A stretch of DNA of 64,000 nucleotides from a bacterium (GCA_021372535.1 JAJFUH010000183.1:1-64000); one strand, 5' to 3'; numbered from the stretch's first letter, positions 17,997 through 26,408 are shown. Program-made: numbers and translations. Notes: generated by a model from the sequence alone, not told the origin.

Positions 17997-20042
17997 ATGA
18001 ATTTTCTCAATCCTTTTATACTTTTCGGACTCGGCGCTGCTGTTCTGCCGATCCTCATACATCTTATATCACGGCGCCGTGCGCGTGATGTCGCATTTCC
18101 GTCCATCAAGCTGCTCGAAAAGATGCGCACCGACCGTATCCGCCGTCTCAGGTTAAAACAGCTCATCGTTCTGCTCCTTCGAACCATCATCCTTATCCTT
18201 ATCGTTCTTGCCTTTGCCCGGCCCGCCATCAGGAGTGTTTTCCGCCGTAACGCCCGGACTGCCGCGGTGATTGTGATCGATGGTTCGGCGAGCATGCAGT
18301 ATGTTCATAACGGCGAGATTCTGTTCGACCTCGCTCTCAGAAGAGCGCGCGAGATTCTGGAAATGCTCGGCGATGATGATTCCGGCGCGGTGATTCTGTC
18401 TGCCGGCAGTCCCGATATGGTCGGCCCCGGTATGACGACTGATAAAAAGGAGCTTGTAAAGGCACTCGAAACCATTGAACCCTCCTTTACGGGAGGCGAT
18501 CCCACAGCGGCTGTAACCCGCTCCGTGAGCCTTCTCAATACATCGGGCTCCCCGAATCGCGAGTTGTATTACCTTACAGACGGGGCGTCGAATGCGCTGC
18601 CTGATTCTATCGGCGCTGCGTCGAATGCGGTTCGCCTTTACCATATTCTGCTCGGGCCGGAAAAAAGAGGCGGCGCGGTCATCGATAATCTGGAACTGGT
18701 CGACCGTCTCGTAACGGCGGGCGGAAATGTCACTTTCCGGGCCTCAGGACTCGCCGGTGAAGAGGACGACAAGGTTATCATCGAGTTATTCGTCAACGGC
18801 GAGCGCAAAGGGAGAACACCGGTGGATAAACGTGCCGGCGGCGTCATAGAGGCTGATTTTTCCTATACACCGGAAAAACCCGGCTGGTATTCGGTATATG
18901 CAACTGCCGGCGATGGCCGCTTCGAATCCGGCGAAACACGGCGTCTCGTTTTGCATGTACCGCGAAAGGCGGCTGTTCTCGTTGCCGGAGGCAAGCCGGA
19001 TGATCTCTATTTTCTCCAGCGTGTGCTCGATCCCGATCCCGAACGCTCAATGTTTTCTGTAAGGACCGTCCTTTCCGATGAGGTCACGCCCGATGAAATC
19101 GCCCTGGCCGATGTAATCGTGCTTTCCGGTGTTCCCTCATTGTCGGAAAATCTCTATCGTTCCCTCCGGAGCGCTGTTGTGGAACGCGGCGCAGGGCTCG
19201 TGGTGTTTCCGCCGGAGACTATGGATTCCGGACTTTATGAAAATGGCCTGTTCAGGGATATTATCCCGTTAACCGTTGAAAAGCGTGTCCTTTTACGTGA
19301 TACATCAAAGGGCGGTTACACCCGTATCGACTGGTTTGACATGAATCATCCCATACTGAGGGGAGTGTCCCGCGATGGGAATTTCCGGAAACCCGATGTC
19401 CGCTCGTATGCGATGTTACAGCCTTCCGGAACCACCAATGTAATCGCCCGGTTCAGCGATGGCTCGATGGCGATCGGTGATGCACGGTCGGGAAAAGGCC
19501 GTGCCGTGGTATTCGGAATCGATGCGACCGTTTCCGGCAGCGAACTCCCCTTGACCGGAATTTTTGTGCCTCTTTTTATACGAACCATACAGTATCTTTC
19601 CGGAACATTCGTGACCGGAGAAAGCTATTCCTGCGGTGAGACGGTCGATGAAACGATTGGCGATATCACAGGCAATACTCCTGTTACTATCAAGCCGGAG
19701 GACGGCCCGGCCCGGTCTGTAACCATTGACTATACCGGTGCAGGTGCCGTTATAAAGGGCGAAACAGCCGGGAGACCCGGTTTTTACTCGGTGATTGCTG
19801 GAGGAGAGGAACTGAAGAGGTTCAGCGCCGATATCCCCCGTAACGAGCTCCTATTCCAGCGGGCGGGCAGGGAACTGATTGCCCGGGCATACAGGCATGT
19901 GAGCTGGAAGGCGCTTGACGGCTCGGGAAACCTCATGGCAACGATAACGGGCGACCGTTACGGCACCGAGTTGTTCGGGTTGTTCATTATGCTTGCGCTT
20001 GTAATTCTTGTGATCGAAATGGTGCTTTCCCGGAAACTGTGA
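17997..20042 (+). CDS. BatA-type membrane protein with vWA domain and GATase-like C-terminal region
   Basis: 681 residues. The N-terminus is the BatA domain: a transmembrane helix (1-22), an RRRARDVAFPS basic loop, and a second helix (about 57-78). A vWA domain follows with the MIDAS motif DGSAS at residues 95-99. The middle holds Ig-like strands. The region about 320-560 has the layout of a class I amidotransferase-like domain (ADVIVLSG, AGLVVFPP, GKGRAVVFGIDAT) but lacks an evident Cys nucleophile. A last membrane helix lies at about 660-678. It ends the MoxR/DUF58 operon. BatD, its usual partner, is found on the opposite strand at 36754-38517. Confidence 0.88.
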   Translation: MNFLNPFILFGLGAAVLPILIHLISRRRARDVAFPSIKLLEKMRTDRIRRLRLKQLIVLLLRTIILILIVLAFARPAIRSVFRRNARTAAVIVIDGSASMQYVHNGEILFDLALRRAREILEMLGDDDSGAVILSAGSPDMVGPGMTTDKKELVKALETIEPSFTGGDPTAAVTRSVSLLNTSGSPNRELYYLTDGASNALPDSIGAASNAVRLYHILLGPEKRGGAVIDNLELVDRLVTAGGNVTFRASGLAGEEDDKVIIELFVNGERKGRTPVDKRAGGVIEADFSYTPEKPGWYSVYATAGDGRFESGETRRLVLHVPRKAAVLVAGGKPDDLYFLQRVLDPDPERSMFSVRTVLSDEVTPDEIALADVIVLSGVPSLSENLYRSLRSAVVERGAGLVVFPPETMDSGLYENGLFRDIIPLTVEKRVLLRDTSKGGYTRIDWFDMNHPILRGVSRDGNFRKPDVRSYAMLQPSGTTNVIARFSDGSMAIGDARSGKGRAVVFGIDATVSGSELPLTGIFVPLFIRTIQYLSGTFVTGESYSCGETVDETIGDITGNTPVTIKPEDGPARSVTIDYTGAGAVIKGETAGRPGFYSVIAGGEELKRFSADIPRNELLFQRAGRELIARAYRHVSWKALDGSGNLMATITGDRYGTELFGLFIMLALVILVIEMVLSRKL

Positions 20043-20110
20043 ATCCGTTTCCTCAAATTTCCGTTCTAATAATAACGACTATTGTTGCCCCGATTAATTC
20101 AATAAAAATA

Positions 20111-20359
20111 TTTTGCCACAAAGCCATAAAGCCACAAAAAGATATAATATATTATTAATACTATCAATAATGACAATTAATCGGCCACATCAACAAGATA
20201 TTGCTCCGGCGAATAAATATTGATACTAATATTTGGAATAGATGCCGAAACAAGTTCGGCATGATACAATGCTTATGTCACTGTTTAACCACCGGAGCAA
20301 TAATAAAATCTGCAATAATCCATGTTCTTATAAAATTTGTGAATAGGTCGGATTAACAG
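20111..20359. repeat. AT-rich dispersed repeat, copy A (fills the gap 20043-20429)
   Basis: This 387-bp gap holds no gene. It contains CACAAAAAGATATAATATAT near 20133 and ends in GGTCGGATTAACAGG at 20345-20359. Nearly the same left and right blocks recur at 49611-49757 and 62331-62540, and the right block alone at 29881-29950. Copy A is interrupted by a structured 104-bp segment (20199-20302). It may act as an upstream region of the NifS-like gene, but I see no convincing promoter hexamers. Confidence 0.6.
20199..20302. mobile_element. 104-bp MITE-like insertion inside repeat copy A
   Basis: Bounded by a perfect 11-bp inverted repeat, TATTGCTCCGG at 20199-20209 and CCGGAGCAATA at 20292-20302. 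An internal perfect hairpin has ATGCCGAA (20242-20249), loop ACAAG and TTCGGCAT (20255-20262). The related copies at 49611 and 62331 lack this segment, which supports insertion. It is too small to code for protein. No clear target duplication can be seen beyond two or three A/T bases. Confidence 0.5.
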
Positions 20360-20429
20360 GTACCGCTTTAATAATAGTAAAAGCGGATGAACGAAAACAG
20401 TCGCACATTGAAATCTCGTGAGGTGTGCT

Positions 20430-21590
20430 ATGTCAGATATATACCTTGATAATGCTGCGGGGACACGGCTGCTCGAAGAGGTATTCGAGGAGATGACCCC
20501 GTTTTTTACCGGCGATTACGGCAACCCGTCGAGCATCCACCGTATGGGAGTAAAACCGAAAGAAGCCCTCAATACTGCCCGTGAGCGTGTCGCTTCAATG
20601 ATAGGGGCCGATCCCGGAGAAATCTATTTTACCTCGTGCGGTTCCGAGTCGAACAACCTGGCGGTCAAGGGCACTGCATGGGCCTCGACAAAAAAGGGGC
20701 GTCATATCGTAGTTTCCGCAATAGAACACCAGTCGGTGCTCTATGCTGCGCGGGCTCTGACACGGCTTGGCTGGGAAGTGACCACGACAGGAGTCGACAG
20801 CAGGGGATTCGTCAATCCTTCCGATGTGGCGAGCGCCATCAGGGAGGATACGGTGCTCGTGTCGGTGATCCATGCATCCAACGAAATCGGCACCATCGAG
20901 CCGATACAGGAAATCGCCGCCGCAGCACGTGAAAAAGGAGTGCCCGTTCATACCGATGCAGTCATGACTGCCGGAGTCATCCCCATCGATGTTAATGACC
21001 TGGGTGTCGACATGCTGACGGTTTCAGCAAACAGTTTCGGCGGGCCGAAGGGAGTCTCCGCGCTTTATATCCGTAAAGGTGTCCGTGTGTTTTCACTGAT
21101 CGACGGCGGTATTCAGGAACGCGGGAGACGGGCGGGTACGGAGAATGTGCCAGCGATTGCCGGTTTCGGAAAAGCTGCCGAAATAGCGATTCGTGAAATG
21201 GAGTCGCGGGTCGCTGCGGTTACAAGGCTCAGGGACAGGCTCATGGCCGGGCTCGAACAGGCGATTCCGAAACTGGTCGTGAACGGCGACCGTACGAAAC
21301 GCCTTCCGGGGAATGTTCATGTCAGCATCGAGGCTATCGAAGGCGAATCGATGATATACAGCCTTGCCGGAAAGGGTATCATGGCCGCGTCTGGTTCCTC
21401 CTGCGCCGACAAGGCGCTCAAAAGTTCGCATGTCCTTTCCGCCATAGGACTCGATCCGGCGCTGGCGAACGCCTCGATTCTGTTCTCGCTCGGCTTCGAT
21501 AACACCGATGAGGATGTCGACCGGGTACTCGAAATACTGCCGCCGATTGTCGCACGGCTCAGGAGCATGTCGCCGCTCTGGAACGGGTAA
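20430..21590 (+). CDS. NifS/IscS-fold class V aminotransferase lacking the PLP lysine
   Basis: 386 residues with the overall sequence of a cysteine desulfurase: DNAAGTRLLEEV at the start, YFTSCGSESNNLA, AIEHQSV with the PLP-stacking His, and ASGSSCADK with the conserved persulfide cysteine (Cys325). The segment that in IscS reads S-G-H-K-x-x-G-P-K-G here reads SANSFGGPKG. The Schiff-base lysine is therefore Ser202 (codon 21033-21035) and the preceding His is Asn201. DAVQ is also changed to DAVM. It should not form an internal aldimine. A comparable Lys replacement is known in Archaeoglobus fulgidus IscS. The ATG at 20430 has GAGGTG at 20420-20425. No iscU or iscR is adjacent. The fold call is sure; desulfurase activity is doubtful. 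Confidence 0.87.
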   Translation: MSDIYLDNAAGTRLLEEVFEEMTPFFTGDYGNPSSIHRMGVKPKEALNTARERVASMIGADPGEIYFTSCGSESNNLAVKGTAWASTKKGRHIVVSAIEHQSVLYAARALTRLGWEVTTTGVDSRGFVNPSDVASAIREDTVLVSVIHASNEIGTIEPIQEIAAAAREKGVPVHTDAVMTAGVIPIDVNDLGVDMLTVSANSFGGPKGVSALYIRKGVRVFSLIDGGIQERGRRAGTENVPAIAGFGKAAEIAIREMESRVAAVTRLRDRLMAGLEQAIPKLVVNGDRTKRLPGNVHVSIEAIEGESMIYSLAGKGIMAASGSSCADKALKSSHVLSAIGLDPALANASILFSLGFDNTDEDVDRVLEILPPIVARLRSMSPLWNG

Positions 21591-21677
21591 GTCGCATCGA
21601 TTCCGTAAAACAGGCCAGTTATCGTGTTCTGTAAATGATATAAAATAAAAGTAGTATAGAAGATTGCATTATAGGGA

Positions 21678-21706
21678 AAAAAGGGGGCTGTCAGCGCCCC
21701 CTTTTT
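21678..21706. terminator. bidirectional rho-independent terminator
   Basis: Eleven-base-pair stem AAAAAGGGGGC (21678-21688), loop TGTCAGC, GCCCCCTTTTT (21696-21706). The A and T tracts on either side let it work for both converging genes, the NifS-like gene (+) and apgM (-). Confidence 0.85.
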
Positions 21707-21730
21707 CATACTGTATGGAATTCAGCGGAT

Positions 21731-22939
21731 TTACGCCCCGAATTTCGTGTTTTTCCCTGCAGCGGCGAGGAGCTCGTTGATCAGGTAACGGGCTTCGAAC
21801 CGCCCGAGTCCGCCGTTGATTGCGGCGTTTTCCCCGAATGCAGCCACACGGTCAGGACGGATATATTTCCCGGCGATCAGCACCGGTACGGGATGCCATG
21901 AGTGGGCTTTATAGACGGCCGGAGTGGAATGATCACCCGTAACCGCAATCACATCCGGCTTGAGATCGAGAATACAGGGAAGGGCCTTATCAAACTCTTC
22001 TATGCAGGCGACTTTACGGTCGAAATCGCCGTCCTCGCCTGCCGAATCGGTATGTTTATAGTGGAAGAAGAAGAAATCGTGTTGTCCCCATACGTTTTTA
22101 AGGACATCGATCTTCGATGCGAAATCCTTGATTCCCTCGGTATACACCTTCATGCCGATAAACCGGGCAACGCCGCGGTACATGGGGTAGAGGGCGATGC
22201 AGGCTGGGTTGAGGCCATATATCTCCTGGTAGATCGGAATATCGGGATAGTTGCACCAGCCGCGCGTCAGGATGCCGTTGGCAGGTGATTCTCCCTTGAG
22301 AACCTCATAAACTCCTTCGAGCCAATTGTTGGCGATTTCAGCCATCTTATGGGATTCGCCGCTGTCGGATGGTGCGGCTTTCAGAGGAGGGACACCCAGA
22401 CGCTGGGGGTCGGTATCGTGAAGATTGCCCGCGAGCCCTTCCTTGCGGAAAACCGCGACGCCCCGGTGTTCCTTGACAGTCTCGACAAATACCTGAATCC
22501 CGGGTACGGTAACGCTACGCATTTTTTCGACGAGTTTACGGTTGACATCCGTGGAAATCCTCCCCGCGCGCCGGTCGGTGATGTTTCCGTTTCCGTCGAG
22601 GGTGCAGAAGTTAAAACGGGTGGCAACATCATTCTGCTGGAGATCGAATCCGATACCTGCCGCTTCGAGAGCACCGCGTCCGATAAGGAATGTCAGCGGA
22701 TCATATCCGAAAAGTCCCAGGTGTCCCGGGCCGCTTCCCGGAGTGATTCCGCGCCTGACCGGGTCGATGAGGCCGGAGGCTCCGCGTGCGGCAAGGGCAT
22801 CGAGATTCGGAGTCGAGGCAGCCTCGAGCTCGGTCAGCCCTTTCGGGCCGGGTAAGCCGCCAAGACCATCCATAACCATGAGGAGTATTTTAGTGTCGGT
22901 TTTTACCTTCAGCTCGGATAAAAGATTAATATTATGCAT
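21731..22939 (-). CDS. apgM: 2,3-bisphosphoglycerate-independent phosphoglycerate mutase, archaeal (ApgM) type
   Basis: Interconverts 3- and 2-phosphoglycerate in glycolysis and gluconeogenesis through a phosphoserine intermediate in an alkaline-phosphatase fold. The start MVMDGLGGLPG carries the first metal-binding Asp. TPGSGPGHLGLFGYDP carries the nucleophile serine, and VTGDHSTPAVYKAHSWHPVP carries the later metal ligands. These are ApgM-family features, distinct from the longer GpmI. The ATG at 22939 is preceded by GGGAG; a longer in-frame extension to 23023 has no homologous sequence. The length of 402 residues fits ApgM. It is convergent with the NifS-like gene and divergent from the LOG-family gene. 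Confidence 0.94.
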   Translation of the reverse strand: MHNINLLSELKVKTDTKILLMVMDGLGGLPGPKGLTELEAASTPNLDALAARGASGLIDPVRRGITPGSGPGHLGLFGYDPLTFLIGRGALEAAGIGFDLQQNDVATRFNFCTLDGNGNITDRRAGRISTDVNRKLVEKMRSVTVPGIQVFVETVKEHRGVAVFRKEGLAGNLHDTDPQRLGVPPLKAAPSDSGESHKMAEIANNWLEGVYEVLKGESPANGILTRGWCNYPDIPIYQEIYGLNPACIALYPMYRGVARFIGMKVYTEGIKDFASKIDVLKNVWGQHDFFFFHYKHTDSAGEDGDFDRKVACIEEFDKALPCILDLKPDVIAVTGDHSTPAVYKAHSWHPVPVLIAGKYIRPDRVAAFGENAAINGGLGRFEARYLINELLAAAGKNTKFGA

Positions 22940-22987
22940 TATCTCTCCCTTGTAAGAAATTCCTCTGTTATAAAAATCATGAATAAT

Positions 22988-23016
22988 AATATAGGAAAAA
23001 AAAACATCGCAATCAA
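22988..23016 (-). promoter_or_regulatory. sigma70-type promoter for apgM
   Basis: On the minus strand, TTGATT (23016-23011) is followed by a 17-bp spacer containing nine T and then TATATT (22993-22988). The -10 box lies about 49 bp upstream of the apgM ATG. Confidence 0.5.
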
Positions 23017-23110
23017 GTTTCATAAGCAGACTCTGGGTGTATGGGATGAAAACAAATTCCCCGATATCCGGTCAGGCTTGTTTTTTATCGACACTCCGGG
23101 GCTTCTTGAC

Positions 23111-23139
23111 TTGACTCCGGTAATGACCTGTGTTATTTT
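23111..23139 (+). promoter_or_regulatory. sigma70-type promoter for the LOG-family gene
   Basis: TTGACT (23111-23116), 17-bp spacer, TATTTT (23134-23139), followed by AAGGAG (23161-23166) and the GTG start at 23173. It is arranged back to back with the apgM promoter in the 233-bp divergent gap. Confidence 0.5.
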
Positions 23140-23172
23140 TTCAAACACACTCGTTGAACAAAGGAGAAACAG

Positions 23173-23895
23173 GTGAAGATATCGTATAAAAATAATGTCC
23201 AGAAGAGGATTTCCAACGATCACGAGCTTCTTTCATCAAAACGGGATGAATCGATTGATTTCACCGATTCTGATCCATGGAGGGTTTTAAGGATTCAGGC
23301 GGAATTTGTTGAGGGTTTCGACGCGCTTTCGAAAATCGGTCCGGCGGTATCGATATTCGGCTCAGCCAGAACTCTTCCCGGAACTCCGTATTACGAAGCA
23401 GCCCGCGCAACAGGGCGATTACTCGTCCAGAACGGTATTGCCGTAATAACCGGCGGCGGGCCCGGCATTATGGAAGCGGGAAACCGTGGAGCCGAAGAAG
23501 CGGGTGGCGTCTCGATCGGACTCAATATCGAGCTTCCGAAGGAACAGGATCCGAATCCCTATCAGAACATGTCATTGGAATTCCGTTATTTCTTCGTCCG
23601 AAAAATGATGTTTGTCAAGTATTCGCTCGGTTATGTCATATTTCCCGGAGGTTTCGGAACACTCGATGAAATGTTCGAAGCGCTCACACTCTCACAAAAC
23701 GGGAAAATCACTCCTTTTCCGGTGGTATTGTACGGGTATGATTACTGGGGCAGGATGCTCGACTGGATAAAAGTAAACATGCTCGGTGAAAAGTACATTG
23801 ATCGTGACGATCTCGATCTGTTTATCGTTACCGATGAGGTTGAAGAGGCTGCGCACTATATAATATTCAAAGTTAAAGAGCTCGGACTTTTATAG
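23173..23895 (+). CDS. LOG-family nucleoside 5'-monophosphate phosphoribohydrolase
   Basis: Member of the lysine decarboxylase-like (LOG) Rossmann family, whose characterised members cleave the N-glycosidic bond of nucleotide 5'-monophosphates (cytokinin riboside monophosphates in plants). GGGPG at residues 94-98 and PGGFGTLDE at 158-166 are the defining phosphate and catalytic motifs, with Arg in the FRYFFVRKMM helix. The first 50 residues form an extra N-terminal helix common in the longer bacterial subgroup. It starts at GTG with an AAGGAG six bases ahead. Substrate is not predictable. It is monocistronic, with a hairpin just downstream. Confidence 0.88.
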   Translation: MKISYKNNVQKRISNDHELLSSKRDESIDFTDSDPWRVLRIQAEFVEGFDALSKIGPAVSIFGSARTLPGTPYYEAARATGRLLVQNGIAVITGGGPGIMEAGNRGAEEAGGVSIGLNIELPKEQDPNPYQNMSLEFRYFFVRKMMFVKYSLGYVIFPGGFGTLDEMFEALTLSQNGKITPFPVVLYGYDYWGRMLDWIKVNMLGEKYIDRDDLDLFIVTDEVEEAAHYIIFKVKELGLL

Positions 23896-23911
23896 AAATA
23901 GAGCCGTGTCA

Positions 23912-23930
23912 CCCTGAATTTATTTCAGGG
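23912..23930. repeat. CCCTGAA hairpin after the LOG-family gene
   Basis: CCCTGAA (23912-23918), loop TTTAT, TTCAGGG (23924-23930), embedded in GTGTCACCCTGAATTT. It may act as a weak terminator, since a T-rich but not continuous tract follows. It also looks like the short palindromic GTCACCCTGAA element seen in many bacterial genomes. Confidence 0.4.
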
Positions 23931-24013
23931 TCTATTGCAGACTTTATTACTTCACCGAACGCAACTTGATAGTACACCGATAAACCGGATTCATTAAAAT
24001 AGTCCGAGAAGCT

Positions 24014-24634
24014 CTACTTTTTTTTCAAATAGAAATTCAATCCGAAAATGCAGTGAAATTCCCTTGATACGATTGTTTTTCCATATTTGCATTCAAGAAA
24101 AAATGATCTGTTGCGTTCCATATAGTATTCTAAACCTGAAGTAACAAATGATTCGAACGTGTTTTCTTTCGTTTCTTCTTTTCTGTCAATACCGTTTTCG
24201 GTAATCTTCTCCTCGCTGTATACTCCCATGTAACTCAGGGAAAATCCACCGAATATATTCATGCGGTGATAAAATGGAATCTGATAGGTTATACTTTCTT
24301 CCAGTCCAAAAACAGTCTTGTCCATATTTTTTTTAGTAGCTTCCCAGAAATGAATCTGTGATGTAAGCTGAAAATACGGGTGAAAGAAAATCTGACTTAT
24401 TCGGGCGCCGCAATCAACTCCTGTGTCAAGATGTTTGGTGAAGACAAAACCCGACTGAATACCGAATTTTACCACATTTCCCGGCATGAATGTATTATAG
24501 ACAGGGAACTCGCTGATCCGAATGCTGTCTTTCTTTGCCTCGTAACCCCATGATAGAGCAGATAATTGCACAATTCCGGCGATTATGAGAATAAACACTC
24601 GTATCATGGGGAAAGCGCAGGTGCGGTTTTTCAT
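24014..24634 (-). CDS. small exported protein, probable outer-membrane beta-barrel
   Basis: 206 residues. The signal peptide covers residues 1-30 (IRVFILIIAGIVQLSALSWG). The rest alternates aromatic and polar residues in short strands (for example FFLECKYGKTIVSREFHCI) and the chain ends in a strand-like FGLNFYLKKK. This is suggestive of an 8-strand barrel, though the usual terminal Phe is followed by lysines. The start at 24634 is set by GGAAGG just upstream. It follows the transglutaminase gene by 16 bases, so the two form one transcript. No family recognised. Confidence 0.6.
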   Translation of the reverse strand: MKNRTCAFPMIRVFILIIAGIVQLSALSWGYEAKKDSIRISEFPVYNTFMPGNVVKFGIQSGFVFTKHLDTGVDCGARISQIFFHPYFQLTSQIHFWEATKKNMDKTVFGLEESITYQIPFYHRMNIFGGFSLSYMGVYSEEKITENGIDRKEETKENTFESFVTSGLEYYMERNRSFFLECKYGKTIVSREFHCIFGLNFYLKKK

Positions 24635-24650
24635 GGTTCCTTCCCTACGG

Positions 24651-25946
24651 CTACGTTTTGAGAACATCTCCAATCAAAACGAGACCGGACACTCCTGTTA
24701 TTATGGCGCATATAATAAAACCAGCCATTACGAGTGTTTTAATCATGCAGAGTTTCGGTAGCGCAAACGGCGCATAGAGCAGAGTCGGATAGTGGAGAAA
24801 ATGCCCGACTCTCGAGTATTCTTTGTTTCTTGGATAACCGAATTTATAGGCGAGAACGACGTCTCCGGTGAAGTACCCTTTATTGCCGTTGTAAAATGAC
24901 GTGTGTGGTCTCGGGTCGAGTGATCGTGTCGAATGGTTGTAGGTCAGTACGGTTTCGTCGGTGAATTTATCGAGATCGAACATTTTTTTAATTTCGAGCG
25001 TATCGAGAAGACGGCCCGAGGAGGTTTTGATATTCGCTGCTCGCGACATGGGATCGACGAAATACCATTTTGCCTGTATGGGGTCCCAGCTTTCGCAGAA
25101 GTAGTGGCCGGTGAGCTTGAGCGGGCCGAATTTTCCTGCGAGGTCGACAAGCCGTGTTTTAATACCTGCGGCGTTCGCGAACAAATAATAGGCAAGCGCC
25201 CAATTTTCGCACCATCCCTTGCCTGTTCCGCCGCTCAGCATTTCATACGTTTCAAGCGGCGAAGCATCCTGAACCTTGTCAGAGGGTGTGCCGCCTGATT
25301 CTTCGATTTTTTCCATGACAAAACGAAAAACCTGTTCTGACCGTTCCAGGACAGGTCCGTACATACTGACCGCGTTTCCCATGATGCTCCGCGCCTCGAT
25401 GATTTCGGGATTTTTATCCGTCAGCCCTGTCCATTCATCGAGAGAATACGGTTCAGTTATGCTGAATGGTATGCTCGAATAGGGCGAATAATAATTGTCA
25501 GGCCATGACAGCCCTTGTTTAGTATAGTTTTCCTTCGGATAGAACGAAATGTTGATAACTATTTCCTTGAGAAGTTTCACGTCTTCAGGAATAAAAACAT
25601 ATGTTTCGCTTGATGGCTTGTCCGAAAACTGGATTTCGGGATATACGTCACGCGATACTTCACGTCTTTCCTCTGCGGTGAGTATTTTCCATGCTTCGGT
25701 CTGGAACGGGGGAGTGAATTCGAATCTCAGCTTACGGGGACCAACGAGCTTAATCGATTTTATAGCGTGTACCTCGGCAACATTATATATTTCCCCTTCG
25801 GAAGCCTGACGGCTGTTGAAATCGAATATACGCCATCTCGGGTCCTGGTAGCTTTTAACGAATATATACGAGAGCCCCGAAAAAAACAGGATAGTCAGAA
25901 TTCCCGAAAGTATTACTATGCGAACGGTCTTTTTTGATGGAGTCAT
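24651..25946 (-). CDS. membrane-anchored transglutaminase-like cysteine protease-fold protein
   Basis: 431 residues. The N-terminal transmembrane helix (8-30) is followed by an extracytoplasmic beta-rich region. A transglutaminase-like core then has its triad visible: Cys246 in GKGWCENWA, His281 in LTGHYFCESW and Asp298 in WYFVDPMS. A second membrane helix lies near the C-terminus (about 405-428), so both ends are anchored. Proteins of this class act as peptidases or amide-exchange enzymes in the envelope; the substrate is unknown. The ATG at 25946 has AGGAG seven bases ahead. It is the first gene of a two-gene operon with the barrel-like protein. Confidence 0.78.
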   Translation of the reverse strand: MTPSKKTVRIVILSGILTILFFSGLSYIFVKSYQDPRWRIFDFNSRQASEGEIYNVAEVHAIKSIKLVGPRKLRFEFTPPFQTEAWKILTAEERREVSRDVYPEIQFSDKPSSETYVFIPEDVKLLKEIVINISFYPKENYTKQGLSWPDNYYSPYSSIPFSITEPYSLDEWTGLTDKNPEIIEARSIMGNAVSMYGPVLERSEQVFRFVMEKIEESGGTPSDKVQDASPLETYEMLSGGTGKGWCENWALAYYLFANAAGIKTRLVDLAGKFGPLKLTGHYFCESWDPIQAKWYFVDPMSRAANIKTSSGRLLDTLEIKKMFDLDKFTDETVLTYNHSTRSLDPRPHTSFYNGNKGYFTGDVVLAYKFGYPRNKEYSRVGHFLHYPTLLYAPFALPKLCMIKTLVMAGFIICAIITGVSGLVLIGDVLKT

Positions 25947-26005
25947 AACATTTCTCCTTTTCGAAGAAACCATTTTCACGGTATTTACAAAAAACAGGAA
26001 ATAAC

Positions 26006-26034
26006 TGTATATATGTATGATATAGTATACACAA
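26006..26034 (-). promoter_or_regulatory. sigma70-type promoter for the transglutaminase operon
   Basis: Minus strand TTGTGT (26034-26029), 17-bp spacer, TATACA (26011-26006), about 60 bp ahead of the ATG at 25946. The rest of the 462-bp gap 25947-26408 is AT-rich and holds the inverted-repeat copy at 26238-26378; no gene is seen. Confidence 0.45.
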
Positions 26035-26237
26035 TTTTTTATTTTTAGCCAAATTGTAAAAAAGATTCATGGGAAGTACACAATTACTTTTTCAACCGTA
26101 AAAATGTCATTTTTATCCATGTGTTGACGTTATATACTTAAGGTATACGCGAGTCGTTCTTTATGTTGGGGGAACAAAATATTCTGGATATTCAATGAGT
26201 GCATAATACTTATGAATTAGATGTTTTTTTCTTTTAT

Positions 26238-26378
26238 AGTGTCATTCCCGTGAAAACGGGAATCCATCATCCCGTGCTCTTGACAGAATGATGTAAATAT
26301 TGGATTCCCAATTCACTTCGTTCTTGGGAATGACAATACTCATAAAATAAATCAGTGATTATGAGCTTATTGAATAAC
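26238..26378 (+). repeat. ~140-bp dispersed repeat, copy 1 (left boundary of the UroD/GntR/AKR cassette)
   Basis: Contains the palindrome ATTCCCGTGAAAACGGGAAT, a second imperfect palindrome GGATTCCCAATTCAC...TTGGGAATGACA, and ends TTGAATAAC. TGTCATTCCC (26240-26249) and GGGAATGACA (26326-26335) form 10-bp terminal inverted repeats of a 96-bp inner element. By eye the whole is about 90% identical to the reverse complement of 29555-29691. Confidence 0.8.
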
Positions 26379-26408
26379 CCAAGAATTTTCTTATAACGGA
26401 GGTATTTC

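Noticed and set aside
26280-26308. Promoter from the TTGACA within repeat copy 1 for the UroD-family gene
   Set aside because: No -10 box at 16-18 bp, and the hexamer is not conserved in copy 2.
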